Positions 53,822 through 61,740 of a stretch of DNA of 64,000 nucleotides are shown piece by piece. The notes beneath the pieces were generated by a model. It made no database searches. It was not told the DNA's origin and saw nothing but the letters and a program-made list of their open reading frames with translations. The position numbers were made by a program, and so were the translations under genes. This stretch comes from CBDDKZ01 sp965230415 (GTDB lineage: Bacteria; Bacteroidota; Bacteroidia; Cytophagales; JAAEPT01). The stretch spans positions 62,001 to 126,000 of the forward strand of contig CBDDKZ010000001.1 in NCBI GenBank assembly GCA_965230415.1, given 5' to 3'. Each line of letters begins with the position of its first letter. Positions within the stretch are counted from its first letter, which is position 1.

Positions 53822-55640
53822 AACAGTCTGCTATTAATGGAAGTTGAACAGAAATTATTACACCCAAATCTGGAAGAGATTCAATAACAAAATGAGCATT
53901 AATTAATTCAGCTCTTTCTTTCATGTTAGATAACCCGTTACCAGTATTTTTATCGTGAACTTTCTTTAAAGCAACAGTTTGATCAAAGCCAATACCATCG
54001 TCTTTAACAGTCAAAGTTAAGAACTCTTTATCATTTTTTAAATTTATTTGTATAAGATTGGCTTCTGCATGCTTAATTGCATTGTTCACAGCTTCCTGAG
54101 TAATTCTATAAAGTGATACCTCTATCTGCTTGTTTAGGCGGCTTGGTAGTTTTAATTCGTCTACAAAATTGATCTCGGTAACAACAGATCTTGACAGCGA
54201 TTTCACCATTTCCTTAATTGCCGGACCAAGTCCATAATTATTAATAGCACGTGGCAATATGCTGGAAGAAATTCGCCGGGCTTCTTTTATAGTGTCATAA
54301 ATAACATGTCGTATGTGTTCAAATTGGTTTTCCTGCTTATCATCCTTTGAACTCAAAGCCTCCACGCTGAACTTAAGGGCAGTAAGTTGTTGGCCCACCC
54401 CGTCATGTATTTCCACAGCCATGCGTTTTCTTTCTTTTTCCTGACCTTCAATGATTGCATAAGAAGCTTTTCTTTGCTCTGACAGTGCTTCCTTATGCTT
54501 TTCCTCATTGATGCGTTGCAATTCCAGCTCAGCCTCTTTTCTTAAAGTAATGTTACTTGATACAACCAGGTATTGATACAGTTTACCTTTCGCATCTTCT
54601 ATAGGAATCATGGTGACATCCAGCCAAAAATTCTTCCCGGTCTTAGACTGATCCAATACCTCCCCCTGCCACACGGTACCTTTTATTTTCTCGTTCCTGA
54701 TGTGCTTATAGATGATACTTTCTTCTCCTCCCTGATTATTGAAAAACAAAGGTTTACCAATCAACTCATATTCCTTGTACGTTGTTATTGCCTGGTATTT
54801 GTCATTAGCATATAAAATATTTCCCCACTCATCAGTTCTTATCATAACTGTGGCTTTGTCTAAAGCAAAATTTATATCACGGTTCTGACGGATTATTTCT
54901 TCCAGTTCCAAATTAGTAGCATTCAATTTTTCAGCTGTACGTATCGTTGTTAATTCAGACTCTAATAAACTATTAATAAACGTCCTTATCCTTCTGGCAG
55001 CAGGCTGAAAAATAAAGATCACTTCACATAGAAGTACCCCCAATACTACTACCATCAAATAATACTCAGTGCGTTTCAAACTTCGCACTTTGTCTGCCGA
55101 CAACCGATCGTACTCGTCAACAATGTCATCCATCAATATGAGAAAATGGTATTCCGCATCCACAATGGAATTCAATATTGTATGGATATTGTTTAATGAA
55201 TCTTTGCCTTCTTTTATTAGTAATAATTTGTTAGCCGAGCTGATTATTACCTTAAAATATTCTTCTAATTCTGAAAAATAATGATCTACTTCTTTTGTAT
55301 TACCCTGTTTTACAAGCAAGCCCTCCCGTAAAGTGGCATGACTCCGTTCAAAAGAGGCGATATCTCTTATAAGCACTTGCTTAATCTGGTCATTCCAGGT
55401 ACCTGAAACAATTTGCAAACAGGTTTTAGTTATTTTTTGACTATACATACGTTGTTTACCAGCCCTGTTCACAACATGAGAATCTGTTAATTGATTACTC
55501 AACGAATTTTGAATCAACACCTGACTGGTAATGGTTACCAAGGCTATAATTGTTAATGCAAGCGCATAGATAATATTGAAGTAGCGAAACGTATTCACCT
55601 TCGCTTCCTGCTTTCTCAATATGTCGTCTTTTTCAAGCAT
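53814..55640 (-). CDS. Sensor histidine kinase 1, NarX-like nitrate sensor
   Basis: I chose the ATG at 55640 over the TTG 12 bp upstream. The ~608-residue membrane kinase has a first helix (about 24-44), an outer sensor segment of the PilJ/type IV kind with DSHVVNRAGKQRMYSQKITK close behind it, which closely resembles the NarX P-box (INKAGSLRMQS), a second helix (about 195-215), a PAS domain (about 260-370), and a HisKA_3 dimerisation helix with the phosphorylated His in ERKRMAVEIHDGVGQQL, plus an ATPase domain (NAIKHA, DDGIGF). This is the likely nitrate or nitrite receptor for nirBD control. Confidence 0.92.
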   Translation of the reverse strand: MLEKDDILRKQEAKVNTFRYFNIIYALALTIIALVTITSQVLIQNSLSNQLTDSHVVNRAGKQRMYSQKITKTCLQIVSGTWNDQIKQVLIRDIASFERSHATLREGLLVKQGNTKEVDHYFSELEEYFKVIISSANKLLLIKEGKDSLNNIHTILNSIVDAEYHFLILMDDIVDEYDRLSADKVRSLKRTEYYLMVVVLGVLLCEVIFIFQPAARRIRTFINSLLESELTTIRTAEKLNATNLELEEIIRQNRDINFALDKATVMIRTDEWGNILYANDKYQAITTYKEYELIGKPLFFNNQGGEESIIYKHIRNEKIKGTVWQGEVLDQSKTGKNFWLDVTMIPIEDAKGKLYQYLVVSSNITLRKEAELELQRINEEKHKEALSEQRKASYAIIEGQEKERKRMAVEIHDGVGQQLTALKFSVEALSSKDDKQENQFEHIRHVIYDTIKEARRISSSILPRAINNYGLGPAIKEMVKSLSRSVVTEINFVDELKLPSRLNKQIEVSLYRITQEAVNNAIKHAEANLIQINLKNDKEFLTLTVKDDGIGFDQTVALKKVHDKNTGNGLSNMKERAELINAHFVIESLPDLGVIISVQLPLIADCYV

Positions 55641-55649
55641 GAGCTCGAG

Positions 55650-55657
55650 CAAAGATA
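55650..55657 (-). promoter_or_regulatory. -7-like box just upstream of kinase 1
   Basis: TATCTTTG on the minus strand fits TAnnTTTG and lies about 10 bp before the ATG at 55640; the -33 region is poor. If real, the leader is very short. Confidence 0.4.
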
Positions 55658-55923
55658 CGGGTTAATACTTAATTACTGAATGAATTTGCTATAATCTTAA
55701 TAAAGTCAACGCTTTCAAACAGCGCTGGAAGCATCTGTTATGGTCTGTTTACCTCTGAAATGAACAAAAATGCTACAACTCAGAATGACTAAGACACAAA
55801 AAGTATCAATAATACCATTTTACAACAAGATAAAGCAGATTTTTTAGGTACACGCATGGATTACCTCTCATTAAAAATGGCCATGTTTCGTAATTTGCAT
55901 TTCGGATAGCCATCAAAAAATTA

Positions 55924-55947
55924 AGTATTTTTACTCAGTATTTTTAC
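55924..55947 (+). promoter_or_regulatory. Tandem direct repeat upstream of nirB promoter
   Basis: AGTATTTTTAC occurs at 55924-55934 and again at 55937-55947, a 13-bp period ending 19 bp before the -7 box. This position suits an activator binding site, but the binding protein is not known. Confidence 0.5.
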
Positions 55948-55966
55948 GATATTAGATAATTATGGC

Positions 55967-55974
55967 TATATTTG
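55967..55974 (+). promoter_or_regulatory. nirB -7 box TATATTTG
   Basis: It matches TAnnTTTG and lies 27 bp ahead of the ATG at 56002. There is no good -33 TTG, as expected for an activator-dependent promoter. Confidence 0.6.
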
Positions 55975-56001
55975 CACCGAGCAGAAACAAAGAAACAAAT
56001 C

Positions 56002-58497
56002 ATGAGTACTACAGGATCAAAGATAATAGTAGTCGGTAACGGGATGGTCGGCTACAAATTTTGCGAAAAGTTAGTAGCTAAAGGAATGCATACTACTAAC
56101 GAGATTGTTGTTTTCGGAGAAGAGCCCTGGGTGGCATACGACCGTGTTCACCTGTCTGCTTATTTCTCCGGTAGTACGGTTGAAGATCTGGAAATGGCTC
56201 CAAGAAGCTGGTACGAAGAAAACAATATCCAGCTTTTGACATCTTCTCCTATAACGGAACTTGACCCTGGCAAAAAAGAAGTAAAAACATATAAAGGCGA
56301 AGTTCATTCATACGATAAGCTCGTACTTGCTACCGGATCTTCGGCATTCGTCCCACCTATTGACGGCGTTGATAAAGACGGAATATTTGTTTACAGAACT
56401 ATTGAAGATTTGGAACAAATTACCAGCTATGCAAAAAAAGCCAAAGTAGGGGCTGTAATAGGCGGTGGTCTACTAGGCCTGGAGGCTGCCAAAGCTTTAT
56501 TGGATCTGGAAGTTAAAACACATGTAGTTGAATTTGCTCCGAGGTTGATGCCTCGTCAACTAGATAACAAAGGTGCAGATTTTTTAAAAGAAAAAATCGA
56601 GCACATCGGTGTATCCATCCACTTAAATAAAAACACTAAATGCTTTGCCGGAAATGGTTCTGTAGATGAAATGCAGTTTGCCGATGGAGACAAACTTCCT
56701 GTAGATATGGTGGTAATCTCTGCCGGAATTAAACCTCGTGATGAGTTAGCAAAAAAGGCGGACATAGAAATTGGGCCACGGGGAGGAATAGTTGTAAACG
56801 AGAAAATGGAAACGTCGGCAAAAGACATTTATGCCATCGGTGAGTGCGCCCTCTTTAACAACATGATCTTTGGTCTCGTTGCTCCGGGCTACGATATGGC
56901 CGACGTGGTGGTCGAACAGCTCAATGAAGGCTCAAAGGTATTTATACAGCCCGATATGTCTACAAAACTCAAGTTAATAGGTGTTGACGTTGCAAGTTTT
57001 GGAGACCCTTTTGGTGAACTGGCTCCCTTTAAGTCAATTGTTTATGAGAACAGTTCTTCTGGTGTATATAAGCGTATTAACATATCACCCGATGGTAAAC
57101 ACCTACTCGGCGGGATCCTGGTCGGTGAAGCAGAAGAATATAACATGCTGTTACAAATGACTTTAAACAGCATGAAAATTCCCGAAGAACCTGAATCATT
57201 GATTATTAAAACCAGTGGCAGTGATGATGGCGGAAGTGGCGTAGAAGCCCTACCGGATAGCGCAATGATTTGTTCCTGCGAAAATGTTTCCAAAGGAGAC
57301 ATTATACAGGCTGTGAAAGACGGCAACCAGGACCTGGCATCGCTCAAAGCCTGCACAAAGGCCGGAACGGGATGCGGAGGTTGCCTGCCACTCATAAAAG
57401 ACATTCAGACACTGGCATTAAAAGAGCTAGGTATAGAAGTTAAAAAAGTACTCTGCGAGCACTTCGATTATAGTCGTCAGGAGCTATATGACATCATTAA
57501 GGTACGAGGTTACAAGACTTACAAAGAGGTACTTGAAGGGGTCGGTTCCGGTTGTGGTTGCGAAATATGCAAACCAGCTATAGGTTCTATTCTTGCAAGT
57601 CATTGGAACGACCTTGTGTTGAAGCAAGACACCATCCAGGACACTAACGATCGTTACCTTGCCAATATCCAAAGAGGTGGTACCTATTCGGTGGTTCCTC
57701 GTGTACCAGGCGGAGAAATTACCCCCGAAAAACTGATTGTACTTGGAGAGGTAGCAAAAAAATACAATTTATACTGTAAGATAACCGGTGGTCAGCGTAT
57801 CGATTTATTTGGTGCACATGTAGGCGATCTACCTGATATTTGGGAGGAATTAATCGAAGCAGGATTTGAAACAGGACAGGCTTACGGTAAATCGGTAAGA
57901 ACTGTTAAAAGTTGTGTAGGTTCTACATGGTGTCGTTTTGGTGTTCAGGATTCTGTAAAGATGGCCATCGACATCGAAAACAGGTACAAAGGACTTAGAG
58001 CTCCGCATAAGTTAAAGTTTGCGGTATCGGGATGTACAAGAGAATGTGCCGAGGCCCAAAGTAAAGATATAGGTGTTATTGCGACCGAAAAAGGATGGGC
58101 GCTTTACATATGTGGAAATGGTGGTACAAAGCCACAACATGCTGCATTGTTTGCTACAGACATCGATACTGAAACATTAATAAAATACATTGACAGAATA
58201 CTTTCTTTCTATATTCGCACAGCAGATCCATTAACACGTACGGCCACATGGTTTAATAAGCTGGAAGGTGGCATGTCTTACTTAAAGGACGTAATTATCA
58301 ATGACAGCCTGGGTATTTGTGACGAATTGGAAGCGCACATGCAAAACCAGGTAGATACATTTAAATGTGAATGGAAGGATGTTGTTGAAGACCCGGAAAA
58401 ACGAGCAAAATTTACTCATTTTGTTAACGATGAAGAAAAAGATCCTAATATTGAATTTGTAGATATGCGTGGACAGATTATGCCTAAACCCTGGTAG
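56002..58497 (+). CDS. nirB: Nitrite reductase (NADH) large subunit NirB
   Basis: The cytoplasmic siroheme nitrite reductase that makes ammonium from nitrite with NADH, 831 residues from the ATG at 56002; the upstream ATG at 55972 lies within the promoter box. The N-terminal FAD domain (KIIVVGNGMVGYKFCE), a BFD-type 2Fe-2S site (ICSCENVSKGDI, CTKAGTGCGGC), a further cysteine pair (GCGCEICKPAIG) and the siroheme/4Fe-4S ligands (CVGSTWCRFG.., SGCTRECAEAQ.., ICGNGG) are all visible. It forms an operon with nirD 40 bp downstream. Confidence 0.95.
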   Translation: MSTTGSKIIVVGNGMVGYKFCEKLVAKGMHTTNEIVVFGEEPWVAYDRVHLSAYFSGSTVEDLEMAPRSWYEENNIQLLTSSPITELDPGKKEVKTYKGEVHSYDKLVLATGSSAFVPPIDGVDKDGIFVYRTIEDLEQITSYAKKAKVGAVIGGGLLGLEAAKALLDLEVKTHVVEFAPRLMPRQLDNKGADFLKEKIEHIGVSIHLNKNTKCFAGNGSVDEMQFADGDKLPVDMVVISAGIKPRDELAKKADIEIGPRGGIVVNEKMETSAKDIYAIGECALFNNMIFGLVAPGYDMADVVVEQLNEGSKVFIQPDMSTKLKLIGVDVASFGDPFGELAPFKSIVYENSSSGVYKRINISPDGKHLLGGILVGEAEEYNMLLQMTLNSMKIPEEPESLIIKTSGSDDGGSGVEALPDSAMICSCENVSKGDIIQAVKDGNQDLASLKACTKAGTGCGGCLPLIKDIQTLALKELGIEVKKVLCEHFDYSRQELYDIIKVRGYKTYKEVLEGVGSGCGCEICKPAIGSILASHWNDLVLKQDTIQDTNDRYLANIQRGGTYSVVPRVPGGEITPEKLIVLGEVAKKYNLYCKITGGQRIDLFGAHVGDLPDIWEELIEAGFETGQAYGKSVRTVKSCVGSTWCRFGVQDSVKMAIDIENRYKGLRAPHKLKFAVSGCTRECAEAQSKDIGVIATEKGWALYICGNGGTKPQHAALFATDIDTETLIKYIDRILSFYIRTADPLTRTATWFNKLEGGMSYLKDVIINDSLGICDELEAHMQNQVDTFKCEWKDVVEDPEKRAKFTHFVNDEEKDPNIEFVDMRGQIMPKPW

Positions 58498-58537
58498 ACC
58501 CCGAAACGATCGTTAAGAGAATGACAATTTAGAAATT

Positions 58538-58900
58538 ATGGAAAACAAAGATTTAGACACTAAAAATATTACTTGGTTTAAAGCCGCATCGGTAGACAAA
58601 TTCCCACAAGACGGCGGTGCATGCGTAAAATACAAAGATGAACAAATAGCCGTATTTAACTTCACTTCAATGGGCGAGTGGTATGCTACACAAAACCTAT
58701 GCCCCCATAAGCAGCAAATGGCATTATCGAGAGGTTTAATAGGTGATGCCAAAGGTGAACCGAAAGTTGCATGTCCATTTCATAAAAAGCAATTTTCCCT
58801 TAAATCAGGAGATTGTCTTGATGATCATGATTGTGAGTCTATAAAAACATATCCAATAAAAATCGAAGAAGACATGGTTTATATTGGAATTAGTGAATAA
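58538..58900 (+). CDS. nirD: Nitrite reductase small subunit NirD with Rieske ligands
   Basis: A 120-residue Rieske-fold protein partnered with NirB. Unlike the well-known NirD of E. coli, which lacks cluster ligands, it keeps CPH (in NLCPHKQQ) and CPFH, the full CxH...CxxH set, so it could hold a 2Fe-2S cluster. It is the second gene of the nirBD operon, followed by a hairpin at 58922. Confidence 0.92.
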   Translation: MENKDLDTKNITWFKAASVDKFPQDGGACVKYKDEQIAVFNFTSMGEWYATQNLCPHKQQMALSRGLIGDAKGEPKVACPFHKKQFSLKSGDCLDDHDCESIKTYPIKIEEDMVYIGISE

Positions 58901-58921
58901 ATAGAAGCATGAAGTAAAATT

Positions 58922-58944
58922 AGAGGTTGTATTATACAGCCTCT
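58922..58944 (+). terminator. Hairpin terminator after nirD
   Basis: AGAGGTTGTA pairs with TACAGCCTCT (one G-T pair, 3-nt loop) 21 bp after the nirD stop; a T-rich tail is weak. It may act in both directions, as the next gene is convergent. Confidence 0.6.
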
Positions 58945-58971
58945 TGATTTACAGTTCTCTCTTTCCCGTTT

Positions 58972-59634
58972 TTATATACCCTCGTACAAATTATGACTGT
59001 AGGCATATTTGACAAGCCCGGCAACATTCCTTGCTCCTGTTTTTTCCAGTAAGTTTCGTTTGTGTGCATCAACGGTTCTCAAGCTTATAAACAATTTGTC
59101 TGCTATTTCCTGATTGGAGTATTCCTTGACAATTAATTCGAGTACTTCTTTTTCTCTCTTCGTCAAACTTACCGATTCATTCAAATTGGAGGTAGGTTTA
59201 GCTACTCTATTGCTCAGGTGGTTTAGAATGTTTTTAGTTACTTCAGGACTGTAATAACACTCCCCTCGAAGCACCGCGGTAATCGCTTCTTTAACCTGGG
59301 TTGCCCCACAATTCTTTAGTAAATATCCGCGCACACCGACGTTTAACATTTGTTTGATATGCAGCGTTTCGTTCAGCATCGTCAAGGCAATCATGGCTAT
59401 TTCTTCATCTCGCTCACGAACTCTTTTAGCGAGGGTAATCCCGTCCATTTCATCCATATTTATATCTAACATAATTAGATCGGGATGCACTCTATCCATA
59501 ATATCAAGTGCCTCTTTACCATTTGGAGCCTCGCCCACTACCTGAAATTTTTCAGGATCCTCACTTAGGTAATTCCTGACGCCGTCACGTATCACCTTGT
59601 GATCGTCTACAAGCAATATTTTGACTGGTCGCAT
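58972..59634 (-). CDS. NarL/LuxR-type response regulator (partner of kinase 2)
   Basis: A 220-residue regulator with receiver (VDDHKV, Asp in PDLIMLDINMDEMDG, Lys in LLKNCG) and a LuxR-type helix-turn-helix (LTKREKEVLELIVKEYSNQEIADKLFISLRTVDAHKRNLLEK). It begins 1 bp after the kinase stop. Similar in layout to the regulator at 53162, but a distinct paralogue. Confidence 0.93.
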   Translation of the reverse strand: MRPVKILLVDDHKVIRDGVRNYLSEDPEKFQVVGEAPNGKEALDIMDRVHPDLIMLDINMDEMDGITLAKRVRERDEEIAMIALTMLNETLHIKQMLNVGVRGYLLKNCGATQVKEAITAVLRGECYYSPEVTKNILNHLSNRVAKPTSNLNESVSLTKREKEVLELIVKEYSNQEIADKLFISLRTVDAHKRNLLEKTGARNVAGLVKYAYSHNLYEGI

Positions 59635-59635
59635 A

Positions 59636-61471
59636 TTATTTATCCTTTTTTATAGGAACACTAATCATAATCGATGTTCCTCTTTTTGGTTTACTATCCA
59701 GACTAAATATTGCAGCCATTGACTGAGCCCTGTTCCGCATACTATTTAGTCCGAAATGACTATTTACATCTTTTATTTCAAATCCATCACCATCATCTTC
59801 GATGGTTAGAATTAACTCATCTTCATGTTGTATTAATTGAATTGATACCTCACTGGGATTGGCATGTTTCAATATGTTATTGATTGCCTCCTGGGTAATG
59901 CGGTATAAATTCATCTCGACAGCCTGATCTAAGCGGCTATCAAAATTGCTGTAAAAGGAGAAACTAACAGTAGAAGCCATCCTTAAACCTTCCAACATAC
60001 TTTCGACTGTCGGAATATAGCCGAAATCTTCAATCGACTTTGGCATTAAATTATGCGCAATCCCCCTGCTTTCATTGATGGCATTATTCAAGAAATCGAG
60101 TCCCTTCTCAAAGCACAATTTACCTTTATCAGAAAGTTGCGCTAAATCTTTTGCAATACCTTCAAAACTCATTAAAGCGGAGGTCAGGTTTTGTCCAAGG
60201 CTATCATGAATTTCCTTAGCAATCCTTTTCCTTTCTTTATCTTCTGTTTCGAGTATAGTCGATATTATTTTTTCCTGCGCCTTCTTTCTATCCGTGACAT
60301 CATAGAGAAAACCTTCAAAAGCAACCGCTTGTCCATCTTCACTAAATACCGGGCTCCCCTGCTCTATTACCCATCGTTCTTCTCCCATTTTTGTTTTAAT
60401 TGGGTACGTAATTTCATACTGCCTTTTATTAGCCACAGCAATTTGAACATCATGCCATATTCTTTCGATATCCGAAACATTAATTAAACTTCCCCAGCTG
60501 AGTGGGCTTTCCCCAGCATAAAACTCCCTGCCATAAAATCCGGTCAGATCTTTACATCGATCACTAATATATTCTACAGGTTTGTTTTTATCCAGGCCCC
60601 ATCTAAAAACCACCCCCGGCAAACTACCAATTAAAGAGGTGTAGCGCCTGTTGGTTTCTATGAGAGAATCCTCCGTTTTTAATTGCTGGTCTATATCTAT
60701 AATTACCCCATAAAGTAACTTAGGGTTACCAAATCCATCGAATTCCACTACTTTTCCATGATCCTGAACCCATTTCCAGTCTGCATCCTGCGTCAAAACC
60801 CTGTAAATCACACTATATACAGGTGTTTCTCCATTTAAATGCCTTTTCAAGGCATTACTCGCATTTTGTATATCATGCGGGTGCAATACATTATCCCAGA
60901 AACTCAACTTATTGGGCACCAGCACCAGTTGCTTGGCTAGCTCGTCATGAGAAAACATCATAATCTGCGCCAGCCTTTTATTAAATGCCAATTTATTTGC
61001 TTGCACATCCCACTCCCATACTCCTAATTTCCCACCTTCTTCTGCAATATCCAGCTTATCACCTATAATTTCGATCTCACTCTTCTCTTGTAAAGTATCG
61101 TTTTCCCCTTTTAATTTATTATATATAGGTTTAATCCTATTGAGTTCATCATTTGGAATTATCATGACCGAATCATTAAAATAAGACGCTTCTTGCTTTT
61201 CAGTATCGTATTTTTTTAGCAAAACCATAGGAACTTCAGGGTACTTACGTTTAGCACTATTCAATATTTGCTTTAAGAAAAACGCTTCATGATGCTCTTC
61301 ATTAAAAATAAGCAGGTCGGGATAGTCATAGCCTAACTCAATCACAGAATCGTTCACTTCCTTTATTACAGACTCGTATGCCTCACCTACAACATCCTTT
61401 AGACGATCATTTAATTCTAACAATTTAGACTTGTCAGACCCTACAATAAATATCTTTTTTACATCGCTCAT
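59636..61471 (-). CDS. Soluble PAS histidine kinase 2 with degenerate receiver
   Basis: A 611-residue cytoplasmic kinase with no transmembrane segment. The N-terminal ~115 residues look like a receiver domain (FIVGSDKSKLLELNDRL, YPDLLIFNEEH) with Asn57 where the phosphoacceptor Asp belongs. Two PAS domains follow (about 140-265 and 275-390), then HisKA_3 with the His in ERKRIAKEIHDSLGQNL and an ATPase domain (NILKHA, DDGDGFEI). It is paired with the regulator downstream. As its sensor is internal, it may read redox or a small ligand. Confidence 0.9.
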   Translation of the reverse strand: MSDVKKIFIVGSDKSKLLELNDRLKDVVGEAYESVIKEVNDSVIELGYDYPDLLIFNEEHHEAFFLKQILNSAKRKYPEVPMVLLKKYDTEKQEASYFNDSVMIIPNDELNRIKPIYNKLKGENDTLQEKSEIEIIGDKLDIAEEGGKLGVWEWDVQANKLAFNKRLAQIMMFSHDELAKQLVLVPNKLSFWDNVLHPHDIQNASNALKRHLNGETPVYSVIYRVLTQDADWKWVQDHGKVVEFDGFGNPKLLYGVIIDIDQQLKTEDSLIETNRRYTSLIGSLPGVVFRWGLDKNKPVEYISDRCKDLTGFYGREFYAGESPLSWGSLINVSDIERIWHDVQIAVANKRQYEITYPIKTKMGEERWVIEQGSPVFSEDGQAVAFEGFLYDVTDRKKAQEKIISTILETEDKERKRIAKEIHDSLGQNLTSALMSFEGIAKDLAQLSDKGKLCFEKGLDFLNNAINESRGIAHNLMPKSIEDFGYIPTVESMLEGLRMASTVSFSFYSNFDSRLDQAVEMNLYRITQEAINNILKHANPSEVSIQLIQHEDELILTIEDDGDGFEIKDVNSHFGLNSMRNRAQSMAAIFSLDSKPKRGTSIMISVPIKKDK

Positions 61472-61740
61472 TAATTGTTAATTTGAAAATCTCTTCAAAA
61501 AAGCATGAGTAGCTTCCATATCCTTCCTGGCCTTATACGTCCCCATAACGTGAAAATGGCGCGCTGAGATTTTCTGTACGATGTAGTACGTAACAAACGA
61601 AATTTTGATTCTTTTTTTTCCGGGATTTTGAGATAATTTCGATCAAAATAGCTTCCTATCGAAAAAATAGGCAATTTTGTAGGATTACTTAATAATTCTT
61701 TAATAGAAAGAATCTTACTTTATACCAAACGATAGGACGT

